Shown one piece after another: positions 58,201 to 64,000 of a DNA stretch of 64,000 nucleotides. Source of the DNA: Pedobacter sp. PAMC26386 (GTDB taxonomy: Bacteria > Bacteroidota > Bacteroidia > Sphingobacteriales > Sphingobacteriaceae); contig CP060294.1 in NCBI GenBank assembly GCA_014302835.1, positions 1,922,001-1,986,000 of the forward strand. Direction: 5' to 3'. Every line of letters starts with the position of its first letter. Position 1 is the stretch's first letter. A program made the position numbers and the translations under genes. The notes beneath the pieces were generated by a model that was not told the origin of the DNA, ran no database searches, and saw only the letters and a program-made list of their open reading frames with translations.

Positions 58201-58431
58201 ACAAATGAGGGCTGGGACGAACTGTTTCAGAACACCAATTCTATAATTGCACTTAAGTCTCTTAGCCTTCATGGCTCCGGACAGGTCCTGATGAATGTAA
58301 AAACTGATCTCCCGACAACATGTAAATCCTCTATACTCGCTTATGGGACTTCGCTAAATGGTAGTGCTTACGGACAGAAACTATTTAGCAGGGTGATGCA
58401 GGTTTTAAATAAGATAGGGAACACCGGATAG
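52210..58431 (+). CDS. giant multidomain protein with papain-like protease and GH19 lysozyme domains
   Basis: This 2073-residue protein has no signal peptide and no membrane anchor. From the start it holds an unrecognised region (1-380), a carboxypeptidase-regulatory-like beta domain (about 384-465), a cysteine cluster DCDCH (about 491) and a central region with LPLAPGQKKQIVVIDAAHS (about 645). A Gly/Ser/Ala-rich segment (about 707-744) and EVVANHNHCHALTMMYFEVL (about 793-812) follow; this conserved NHxHxHAL pattern also occurs in large uncharacterised proteins of other phyla. A second Gly-rich hydrophobic patch lies at about 950-968. A papain/C39-like protease has C1561 (NDMACWATAA), H1654 (SPHAR) and D1678 (FTDPG). 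A GH19/lysozyme domain (about 1780-2073) has a candidate catalytic E1826 (IVNETGG) and KFRGRGYIQLTW. It is a single-gene unit. An antibacterial effector or an autolytic or virion-like release factor are both possible. Confidence 0.8.
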   Translation: MVTLQKTFKYNGDLTTIPFEKVLVQFKCPVFDYSQPGIDDQLVYQQVVSTETTKLTQELKGDNYKIDFPTGLITGDDEVLRLFLSYTAQCMAKDNPNINGLSLTVDIRFSTENNLSLGNSTLNAIYFIKSPAQLLSPRAALTRINPISSIPNLKSFLESNIFLLNKNVYDEVLPEFKDLVHINQDLILLTTIQKLVEATDMNPISGFSIDDRVLQKLPGILTELHIENQDFVVEFFKKHFNRFFDFPLFVEEIKTISIAGTFHVKTSDNAAITLNDLQFYSLLLDYTAVDNPIGSRTDRFDWPTTDSEMNNNTVSFTFNKNNPIVVSGIQGLITVRVKSFDGAILWLKDYHPEDPILKEVIIEVTLSKPNNLNALPPNDIQVIGKKLRGQLVGLTKKCPLKDATVIIQAKKDGDEIWRLVGAATADSSGNFSMPYPYGVFKVAQAIVSLTPDSPADIPVNLDAKDNQTISDAFLYLLVTDPVCDEPKAEEDCDCHTPKKAGRLPDQADLINSDEYTQDIGGGCINLSTPNRTLSEYNYQGIVRISDPDVANYTLRKITKKHIINPHFLPPDAISKINTRFELVGGASKIKRSPIDLNNPIQWQDSPDSQENLSFYQAVTIATGHILHYKSVFKADGYSLGNLLYSLPLAPGQKKQIVVIDAAHSLLGTESQSITQGENLAANLINERMITDQLGGGINEALQGSSSASTSGVSAGLGIGANIGVVSGALGVAGGYANSNSSASQNSSRDTSQFFGEKLRQAIMQNADSYRQLNASVVTSVQEGQHYAAQTEVVANHNHCHALTMMYFEVLRHYAIYQELANVEECVFVPLLMTNFTCDNIYKWADVLAKSLLPIYSNTYLQPYQWKIQHPLLKAFDANERIKTNYVNVDFPLNRYCDDTITSVEGSMTIRINLPRPKTRFDRILSLPVIKKTETSPGGVDVNGTIKDNIKSSVLAAATGGLSLLFGGGPSIKYETLTHEVLSRAEIFDSFMTLDENYDTVPPAQCIRVHNFDRMDVIINGNPKTLDFFDGMSDDKKLWDAYANVLGITTLELLNKFSKNVISDWDTIFFDDIAPDIVANLIKEETVSIKPLANLDLTVLNRYSGREQLIKYNFNAKTTQTRADIPQIDIIYSPNLFVLIDGIETLKKKTTCIVESLTINYTTAHYAGRIFSGYVGNDLLDNVSEPTPLNTDEKRFPRKEDLYIVNKLIEHLNSNLEYYNKMLWYNLDVDRRYMLLDGFDIQVFDDLGAPAAFRSLASVVKNQLITVTGNSLVFPVAPGYRVSQSYILIKAPEQVTQEITLFDHYKPLTPIPPYRISVPSRGVFLEAIQGVCDACEKIKENSAQDWTKFTTDEPTPISAVTPIVPTVTDWKAAFKDFATPLINIQNAPATPAPGAGLAGLSELLGKAGIFKDITGLDANQQNVLKTFLSNQENAKAFAEMAKNMALQGHNTENSDKIMDTLKTAKDSGAISQDDYGKLVKEHIQKQIDGGATNAQIEKEKAKPTLTDAAVKAADQGKNVKAQKTDKEGNIESVDISSGQSDQILSSVKGNVPKLKQENDMACWATAATMMVSWKKGTVLTVPQVLTDAGAVYLQKFNNGEGLLSSEKEAFISALNMVGEAPANYTLQQYIDWLNTYGPLWVTTDSSTATGSFSPHARILTKISGTGSPDGNGTNFTFTDPGTGTEIIETFTQFIAAFEQMVTDNSGSLFIQIVHFIDKATDGGEGSPVLITTIAQDFLDTVVNVPANLFKNGADIDSFFMGKTGASFNTFFANQIGNKEFWTGTNITADALRSTRFMNIWDNVANTFSITNFNLIQFLCLQSAIVNETGGLMNIPSEGTNLKDHNGLKYTYSDIPSGYITGYPGKGSYNVAPLNRLAFDLFNNPDFNTAHDGLTGASLYKNTSNVDWKGQVYPITETAPNNLPYVAQADFHKFRGRGYIQLTWRNNYLPTIDFILKYTGTNPIILKHQAVWTAGLGTPVSSLTAAQYQALKSKAATISTNEGWDELFQNTNSIIALKSLSLHGSGQVLMNVKTDLPTTCKSSILAYGTSLNGSAYGQKLFSRVMQVLNKIGNTG

Positions 58432-58530
58432 CTAACTGGTAATTAATATTTTTAGATGCATTAGCCCACTTTTTCATCCTAATTAATTATATTCACTCAT
58501 ACAATGCCGCACCTAATTCATTGAGTGATC

Positions 58531-59661
58531 ATGAAAAGAATAACCTCTTCCATATTATGGATTGCAATATTAATCTTATTTGCTCAAGTGGCAACAAAAG
58601 CCCAGTCTAGTAATACATTTATAATCAAAGGAATCATTGATACTGTTCCTAAAGCTACCTATGTTGCTACTTACCTTCAGAAGGGGAACTGGGTACGCGA
58701 CACTATCCGGCTAGATTCGGAATGTAGATTTAAGTATATCGGGAAAATCAGTGAACCGACCATCTTTAATCTGACTATTAAAAATACATTTAATCCTATG
58801 TTTTTGGGAGATAGTTATGTCTACACCTTTTGGGTAGAACCTGGAAAGAGCTTGTCTTTTGAAGGAAAAACAGGGTGGCTGGCTAAAGGGACAAAAGGAT
58901 TGGTTGTCGGGCCAAAAAAATTCCATCTCGAAAATTCGGATCTCGAAATCATTGATAGTGATTATAAGAAAAGCGCTCGGAAGGCATACAGCGCATGGGA
59001 CAAAAATAAAGATAAGCGGCCTGATGTCACCTGGAAAAACATTGTTGATAGTCTAGATACTGATTTTATCCTCCATCACCCAGATAATTATTACTCCATG
59101 TATCTGCTTTATGACAAACTAAAAGGTTCCCAACCAGATTATCCATTCGTTGAAAAATATATGAGTACGCTTTCAGCAAGAATCAGCAATACATATTTGA
59201 GAAAAGAAGCTGCTCAGCGTATTAAAGTAAATAATCTGTTAGGGATCGGTAAGATTTTTCCAGATTTTGAACAGCCTGATAGCCTATCCAAGGCTGTAAA
59301 ATTATCCAGTTTCAGAGGCAAATACGTGCTGGTAGATTTTTGGGCAAGCTGGTGCGGCCCCTGTAGAGCTGAGAATCCAAATCTGATCACGGCTTATAAG
59401 AAGTATGCAAAGCGGGGATTTGATATCGTTGCTATTTCTCTTGACAAATCCAGAACAGATTGGCTTGAGGCTATCCATCAAGATCAATTGCCTTGGAAAC
59501 ATGTTTCAGATTTGAAAGGATTCGATAATACGGTAGCAAAAAGTCTTTTTATACATTTAATTCCTGAGAGTTTTCTGTTAGATCCCAACGGAGTAATTAT
59601 TGCTAAAGGACTGAATGGCAAAGAGCTTATAGAAAAATTGAAAAGCATTTTTAACAACTAA
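58531..59661 (+). CDS. TlpA-like thiol-disulfide oxidoreductase
   Basis: A signal peptide (about 1-26) is followed by a DUF4369-type beta domain (about 30-125), a helical linker and a thioredoxin/AhpC-TSA domain (about 235-376) with WASWCGPC. The protein is periplasmic and would reduce or exchange disulfides. I start at ATG 58531; a GTG two codons upstream is the alternative. It begins 100 bases after the giant gene. Such proteins are abundant in Bacteroidota. Confidence 0.9.
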   Translation: MKRITSSILWIAILILFAQVATKAQSSNTFIIKGIIDTVPKATYVATYLQKGNWVRDTIRLDSECRFKYIGKISEPTIFNLTIKNTFNPMFLGDSYVYTFWVEPGKSLSFEGKTGWLAKGTKGLVVGPKKFHLENSDLEIIDSDYKKSARKAYSAWDKNKDKRPDVTWKNIVDSLDTDFILHHPDNYYSMYLLYDKLKGSQPDYPFVEKYMSTLSARISNTYLRKEAAQRIKVNNLLGIGKIFPDFEQPDSLSKAVKLSSFRGKYVLVDFWASWCGPCRAENPNLITAYKKYAKRGFDIVAISLDKSRTDWLEAIHQDQLPWKHVSDLKGFDNTVAKSLFIHLIPESFLLDPNGVIIAKGLNGKELIEKLKSIFNN

Positions 59662-59716
59662 CCATAATTTAACACGAAATAAGATCTCCATACCATTCAG
59701 CCTAATTGATTATGAT

Positions 59717-60481
59717 TTAAACAAACATACCACCTGAAACTTCTATACGCTGTGCATTAACCCATTTAGCATCATCTGAACAAAGGAATGCAACTACACC
59801 GCCAATGTCATCTGCCATACCCGGACGTCCCAACGCAGTTACACTACTCACAAAGTTTTTAATCTGTTCGCTTTCACGAAGATGAGCGTCGTTAAAATCT
59901 GTAGCTATTGCTCCAGGAGCTATTACATTAGCCCTGATACCTTTAGGTCCCAGTTCTTTAGCCAGATACCTGGTAAATACCTCCACAGCACCTTTCATCG
60001 AAGCATAGACTGAAGAACCTGGTACACTAAAGCGGGCAAGACCTGTGGACACGTTAACGATACCACCACCATCATTCAGCAAGGTCAGGATTTCTTGTGT
60101 GAGAAAACAAACACCTTTAAAATGCACATTCATCAGTTCATCAAACATGTTCTCAGTTATTTCTCCGATAGGTGCATTACGCCCAAAACCGGCATTATTA
60201 ATCAGGAAGTCCAGATGGTCCGTTCCAAATGTTTGGTTTAATGTCTCTTTTACCTGTTCCCGGAAGGAACCGAAACTTTTTATATCACCCGTATTTAATT
60301 GCAGAGCCGCCGCTTTTCTTCCGATTTGCTGAATCTGACTAACTACATTTTGTGCTTCTTCTGCTTTACTATTATAAGTAATAATGATATCATTTCCTTT
60401 TTCGGCAAGTCTGAGCGCCATATCTTTACCTAGTCCACGGCTACCTCCGGTGACTAAGGCTATTTTGTTTTTGTTTTCCAC
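59717..60481 (-). CDS. SDR-family NAD(P)-dependent oxidoreductase
   Basis: This 254-residue classical short-chain dehydrogenase has the cofactor motif TGGSRGLG, NNAGFG, the catalytic serine in VNVSTG and YASMKGAV. In the last motif the usual YxxxK is present (Y-A-S-M-K). PGAIATDFND closes the substrate loop. The start is GTG. A 9-bp dyad (GTTACAATT, 60502-60510 with 60545-60553) lies in its promoter region. The substrate is unknown. Confidence 0.9.
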   Translation of the reverse strand: MENKNKIALVTGGSRGLGKDMALRLAEKGNDIIITYNSKAEEAQNVVSQIQQIGRKAAALQLNTGDIKSFGSFREQVKETLNQTFGTDHLDFLINNAGFGRNAPIGEITENMFDELMNVHFKGVCFLTQEILTLLNDGGGIVNVSTGLARFSVPGSSVYASMKGAVEVFTRYLAKELGPKGIRANVIAPGAIATDFNDAHLRESEQIKNFVSSVTALGRPGMADDIGGVVAFLCSDDAKWVNAQRIEVSGGMFV

Positions 60482-60951
60482 TTTTTAATATATTTAATAA
60501 AGTTACAATTATCACTAGCTCATTGTTTAAAAAAGTTAAGCTGAAATTGTAACATCTTTAATAAAACTCTTTTATATATTATTGAAAATATTTATTTGAT
60601 CTTCCCTTTAATTCATCAATACTGAGTACCGGTGCAATATATCCCTATGTGGGCTCTCCAACAACTGTCTTTCATGCCCCATTGCAAACCCCATTTTGTA
60701 TCCGATATTATCGATAGTTGTTAAATAGACATTGTCATATTCATCATCAATTTCAGGGACAAAGAGTATCAAATTTTTATCTGCACTTTTATCAGTAATC
60801 CAATGATCAGAACTTTTAGTAGTTACCCACCCTGTAGTTTCAATGGTTCGGTTTAATTCAGCATCATTGATGTCATTTACAGTTACGAGTTTATCATTCA
60901 GTTTTTCTTGTTTAAGAGAATATGCTCCAGAATTGAAACAAATTATCTACA
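60482..60951. other. 470-base region with a start-less gene remnant
   Basis: The region holds the 9-bp dyad before the SDR gene, then a minus-strand frame without a start (60617-60934), then the short 5' region of the exported protein gene at 60970. Confidence 0.5.
60620..60934 (-). pseudogene. 5'-truncated gene remnant
   Basis: A minus-strand frame reads CFNSGAYSLKQEKLNDKLVT, later TTGWVTTKSSDHWITDKSAD, and ends GHERQLLESPHRDILHRYSV then LMN and TAA. It is about 104 codons long and protein-like throughout, but an upstream stop (TAG) precedes it with no ATG, GTG or TTG in between. The family is not recognised. Confidence 0.45.
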
Positions 60952-60969
60952 TTGGCCTATATTTCATCT

Positions 60970-61605
60970 ATGATTCCTAAGCTTCTATACCAGACATTGT
61001 TTGCTGTTTTATTGATAATTAATCTAAGAAGTGAAGCGCAAACCACTACTCATCAATCTAAAAATCCTGTCAACTCTATGAGTGCAGAAGTTTCAGGAGA
61101 CCAGAGCATGAGTATGAATGTTTCAGGCGAAAATAAGGCAACATTGGGCCTTTTAAAATTCACTAAAACTGATATCAGCGCCTTTTCTTTAGCAGGAAGT
61201 CTGACAAATAGCAACAAAACATCCTATGCGGTAGTTTTTTCAATTTCTCCATCGTTAAAAACTGGTATAGAACAGGTGGGAGATCTCGGTACTTTCTCAA
61301 TGATCACTTCGAAAGAAACAAGAAATTTTAGCACAGATTTATACAGACTTTATTTTGAGACAGATCATGAGAATAAAAACAGCAAGGTTTATCTCACTTT
61401 TACATTGATTCAAGATGCTGGAGAATATTTAAAAGTAAGCGGAAACTACCACTTTAATGCGGCTTACGATCCGAATCCAGATTCTCAAAAAGCAATGTCA
61501 GCAAACAATCAGCTTCCCCTATTTAATGGCGCTGAACGCGGTTCTAAAAAGGTAAAAGTAAATGGTTCATTTACAGCCTACCTTCCTAAAATAATGCAGA
61601 ATTAA
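60970..61605 (+). CDS. hypothetical exported protein
   Basis: The 211 residues from ATG 60970 start with a signal peptide (about 1-25, cleaved after EAQ). A longer TTG start at 60952 would add six residues before the signal and is less likely. The mature protein is Ser/Asn/Lys-rich with beta-strand-like repeats such as SGDQSMSMNVSGENKATLG. I do not recognise the family. It is a lone gene. Confidence 0.7.
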   Translation: MIPKLLYQTLFAVLLIINLRSEAQTTTHQSKNPVNSMSAEVSGDQSMSMNVSGENKATLGLLKFTKTDISAFSLAGSLTNSNKTSYAVVFSISPSLKTGIEQVGDLGTFSMITSKETRNFSTDLYRLYFETDHENKNSKVYLTFTLIQDAGEYLKVSGNYHFNAAYDPNPDSQKAMSANNQLPLFNGAERGSKKVKVNGSFTAYLPKIMQN

Positions 61606-61674
61606 GGACTTGGAATCCCCTTCATCAGAGTTGAGTAGTATGATGAGGGGGATCCTATGTCTTGAAAAATTCTA

Positions 61675-62160
61675 CTATAATGCGGATATATAAACTTCTA
61701 TTTTTGTTCTGTCATAATTAAAAGTTCCATCAGTGTTAATTGGGCCTAAAACCCTTTTTAAATCTACTTTACCTAACCACGATGTTCCTAATGTCTGTCC
61801 ATTCACTGATCTGATTTCTGTTCCATTTTCTATAGTTATAGCGGAGTGAAACCAACTTTCGTCAATAATCCTATAGAAGCCTATCGCTTTTCCTTTTGAA
61901 ATAGCACTGGAGCCATCCCACTTTTGTCCTCCTGAATAGTTGAATTTATGTAACCAGTTTTGTCCAAAAAGCTTTGCTAATTCACTTGGGCTTATTTCAG
62001 CGCCAAACATATACAACGCAAAAGCCACTACATCATGGCAGACTCCTTCATTGTACCTTGAAATATTTTCTCCACCTGAAAGCAGTTTATCAGCATAAGG
62101 TAGTTTGTCAGATTTAGATAATTGAGCTATTTTAGCTCCTTCTGGGGTTAGAAATGACAT
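61675..62160 (-). CDS. small papain-like (NlpC/C39-type) protein, no signal peptide
   Basis: This 161-residue protein has NEGVCHDVVAFALYMFG (C41), then WFHSAITIENG (H104) and a polar residue near N119. This is the order and spacing of a papain-fold cysteine peptidase or amidase. The Cys-His pattern after a helix start resembles small secreted effectors and toxins of Gram-negative bacteria. No immunity gene is visible next to it. The assignment is from motifs only. Confidence 0.5.
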   Translation of the reverse strand: MSFLTPEGAKIAQLSKSDKLPYADKLLSGGENISRYNEGVCHDVVAFALYMFGAEISPSELAKLFGQNWLHKFNYSGGQKWDGSSAISKGKAIGFYRIIDESWFHSAITIENGTEIRSVNGQTLGTSWLGKVDLKRVLGPINTDGTFNYDRTKIEVYISAL

Positions 62161-62317
62161 ATAATAAAGTTTTAATTGTAAAAAATAATTTCGTAATTAA
62201 ATGTAAATATAGTTTTTCAAAATGGACAATAAATAATAGCAACCATGTTCATCCAAAACGTTTTTTTTTCGTAATTATTACAATTAATTTATAGATTAAA
62301 CCACCAACAGCGACCTT

Positions 62318-62599
62318 ATGCGAAGTAGAAACTTAATTCACAAAATCTCTCTGCCAGTAGGAGTTATTCTAATGGTAATTTCTGTGATCATTTTAAAAAA
62401 CTCTTTGGAATTCGTAAAAAACAGTGAACGGGCTGTTGGGGTCGTAACAGAACTGGAAAAAACAACTGACCAGGACGATTCCTCTTATGCACCAGTATTT
62501 CTAATTAAATTCAGTTGGTCCATTGTATCAATGAGCATCGCTGTATTTTTAGTGACAACCGGCGGAGGATATTATTTAATTAGAAGACAGTTTAACTGA
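62318..62599 (+). CDS. DUF3592-like membrane protein, internally shortened
   Basis: This 93-residue protein starts like its neighbour: membrane helix (about 10-28), then FVKNSERAVGVVTELEK. After SYAPVFLIKFSW it jumps directly to the second membrane helix (about 68-88). About 40 residues of the soluble DUF3592 domain present in the next gene are missing. It is probably a decaying duplicate. Confidence 0.6.
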   Translation: MRSRNLIHKISLPVGVILMVISVIILKNSLEFVKNSERAVGVVTELEKTTDQDDSSYAPVFLIKFSWSIVSMSIAVFLVTTGGGYYLIRRQFN

Positions 62600-62626
62600 A
62601 AAAGAAATGCTTTAAATCTCAAAAAT

Positions 62627-63028
62627 ATGACTTATTTAATTTGCTTAATCGCCGGAATCCTTCTTTTAGTCGTTTCTATAATCAAATTGAAACAAGTATT
62701 TGCCTTTGTGAAAAATAGCGAACGGGCAATTGGAAGAGTAACAAAACTGGAAGAAATAAGCGATATTGAAGGAACAACCTATTTACCAGTATTTGAATTT
62801 AAAACACGTAGTCACCAGGAATTCACTTATAGGCACCACACCTCAACTTCTCCATCTAATTGGGCAATAGGAGAAGAAAGGACATTTCTATATGATCCAA
62901 CAAAGCCAGAAGAAGCACGACTCTTCGCTTATTCGGGTATTTTCTATTTCAATGTCCTCCTAATTGCCATTGCTATGGTATTAATTGTTGTTGGAGCTGG
63001 TTATTTTCTGCTTCAGAGCTATTTATAA
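62627..63028 (+). CDS. DUF3592 membrane protein
   Basis: This 133-residue protein has two membrane helices (about 3-20 and 108-130) around a DUF3592 domain with FVKNSERAIGRVTKLEEI and the typical IGEERTFLYDPTKPEEAR. Function is unknown. It follows its shortened paralogue by 27 bases. Confidence 0.8.
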   Translation: MTYLICLIAGILLLVVSIIKLKQVFAFVKNSERAIGRVTKLEEISDIEGTTYLPVFEFKTRSHQEFTYRHHTSTSPSNWAIGEERTFLYDPTKPEEARLFAYSGIFYFNVLLIAIAMVLIVVGAGYFLLQSYL

Positions 63029-63088
63029 TAACGTACTCCGATAAGCGGCATCGCTAATTTTCAATGTGCCGCTGATCGGAGTACGTTA
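63029..63088. repeat. long palindrome between DUF3592 and msrA
   Basis: Arms of 22 bases (63029-63050 and 63067-63088) pair at 21 positions; the outer 14 bp are perfect (AACGTACTCCGAT core) and the inner 7 bp pair AGCGGCA with TGCCGCT. It starts at the first base after the DUF3592 stop. Loop 16 bases. There is no T-run on the plus strand. Confidence 0.75.
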
Positions 63089-63115
63089 CAAATACAGATT
63101 TTGCTCTCCTTAGAA

Positions 63116-63778
63116 CTACCTGTTTTTTTTAAATTCTGGTTTAATGTAAGCATTCATACTATTTCTCAGTTTCATAACCTTAGGCACTGATACACTTTGA
63201 ATATATGAATTGTCTGGATGCAGCTTATAATAATCCTGATGATAGTTTTCTGCCGGGTATAAAACTTTAAAAGGAACAACCTGGGTTACGATTGGATGCG
63301 AATAGTGATGGCTGGCATTTACCTTAGCAATCACTTCATTCAATGTCTTTTGCTCCGCTGGGTTTCGGTAAAACGCAACGGAACGATAGTCCTCTCCTTC
63401 ATCGGGGCCCTGACGGTTCAACGTTGTTGGATCGTGCGCATAAAAAAATGCCTCAGCCAGTTCTGCGTAACTAATTACTTTTGGGTTGTAATACACTTGT
63501 ACAGATTCAGCATGTCCGGTCTGATCAGAACAGACTTGTTCATAACTTGGATTTTTCATCTTTCCACCGGCATAACCTGCAACCACCTGATCAACACCTT
63601 TTAATTCACTAAGTCCTTCAGAAAGGCTCCAGAAACACCCCCCCGCAAAAGTAGCGACCTGTTCATTGACCTTAGCTTCTGGCAGAATGGCAAAAGCATT
63701 CTCATTTTTAATAGTTTGTGCATTGGTACAAGAACTCAGCAATACAAGTCCTAATATCCATATTCCATATCTTTTCAT
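63116..63778 (-). CDS. msrA: peptide-methionine (S)-S-oxide reductase, lipoprotein form
   Basis: MsrA repairs oxidised methionine S-epimers. The catalytic motif GCFW (C48) is present, and YAGGKMKNPSYEQVCSDQTGHAE follows (partly quoted). An N-terminal lipobox LLSSC (C17) puts it outside the cytoplasm. The length of 220 residues fits. A partial msrB lies immediately upstream on the same strand. Confidence 0.95.
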   Translation of the reverse strand: MKRYGIWILGLVLLSSCTNAQTIKNENAFAILPEAKVNEQVATFAGGCFWSLSEGLSELKGVDQVVAGYAGGKMKNPSYEQVCSDQTGHAESVQVYYNPKVISYAELAEAFFYAHDPTTLNRQGPDEGEDYRSVAFYRNPAEQKTLNEVIAKVNASHHYSHPIVTQVVPFKVLYPAENYHQDYYKLHPDNSYIQSVSVPKVMKLRNSMNAYIKPEFKKNR

Positions 63779-63795
63779 GATTAATTGACTTAAGG

Positions 63796-64000
63796 TTATT
63801 TAGCGGGAATAAATTTAAAGGCATACGAATCCATACAATATCTTTTGCCTGTTGGCTCAGGTCCATCATCAAAAACGTGCCCTAAATGCAGTCCTGTACT
63901 CGCTTCCACCACTTCGTCCCGAACCATACCGTCAGAGGTATCCTGTACAATTTTAATTGCTTTGGGGTCAATCGGTTTGAAAAAACTCGGCCAGCCCGTT
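63796..64000 (-). CDS. msrB: peptide-methionine (R)-S-oxide reductase, C-terminal part
   Basis: The minus-strand frame enters from the window edge, reads [20 protein letters not shown], then [20 protein letters not shown] and ends AFKFIPAK and TAA at 63796. RYCMDS contains the catalytic cysteine of MsrB. The gene continues past 64000. Its stop is 18 bases before the msrA start, so the two form an operon. Confidence 0.93.
   Translation of the reverse strand, partial: TGWPSFFKPIDPKAIKIVQDTSDGMVRDEVVEASTGLHLGHVFDDGPEPTGKRYCMDSYAFKFIPAK

Noticed and set aside
52210..58431. Prophage tail or lysis module
   Set aside because: The GH19-type domain is found in phage lysins, but no holin, tail, capsid or integrase genes lie around it, and the N-terminal 1500 residues are not phage-like by eye.
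1..64000. CRISPR arrays
   Set aside because: No array of evenly spaced direct repeats was seen, and no cas-like gene is present.

Overview
The window is a chromosomal segment from a member of the Bacteroidota, most likely a Pedobacter-like Sphingobacteriaceae. The evidence is the repeated TAnnTTTG -7 promoter boxes, the lack of Shine-Dalgarno sequences, a TonB receptor with an N-terminal carboxypeptidase-regulatory domain, DUF4112/DUF983/DUF6660 family proteins, long MacB/FtsX-type permeases, and the rpe-serC-serA-DUF1015 gene order. Species assignment is inference.

Positions 1-31.3 kb are mostly core genome. In order they hold a 2-oxoacid dehydrogenase E2, cinA, an LptD-like outer-membrane protein, a cell-wall amidase followed by an MCE/MlaD protein, DUF4112, a translationally coupled STAS-RNase Z pair, purC, PhoH, a SAM-hydrolysing enzyme, the serine biosynthesis cluster (serC-serA-DUF1015 behind rpe), an FtsX-type permease, rpsO-pnp, a thioesterase, a MATE exporter, ddl-Crp-DUF983, and a PASTA-mltG-thioesterase-BrkB operon. 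A tRNA-Ser(UGA) closes this part. Between the MlaD gene and RNase Z sit two copies of a covarying 35-nt-loop palindrome.

Positions 31.3-48.7 kb are accessory and visibly decaying. Next to the tRNA lie a long inverted repeat and a multiply interrupted pseudogene. Then come a TonB receptor behind a tiny leader ORF ending in three cysteines, a metal-export group (P1B-4-type ATPase, DUF6660, CDF transporter), a bestrophin-type gene carrying both a frameshift and an IS407-group IS3 insertion with a 4-bp target duplication, a glyoxalase fragment, two regulators, and an overlapping pair made of a HEPN/degenerate-nucleotidyltransferase protein and an unrecognised 433-residue protein beside an XRE regulator. 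Small remnants, including one resembling an integrase C-terminus, follow.

Positions 48.7-64 kb hold a second FtsX permease with an AraC regulator, then a 2073-residue protein without a signal peptide. It combines a carboxypeptidase-regulatory-like segment, a conserved NHNHCHAL region, a papain-like cysteine protease and a GH19-type lysozyme domain. A TlpA-like thioredoxin, an SDR enzyme, a small papain-like protein, tandem DUF3592 proteins (one internally shortened) and msrA-msrB complete the window. The best candidates for undescribed biology are the 2073-residue protein, the HEPN/433-residue pair and the cysteine leader before the TonB receptor.
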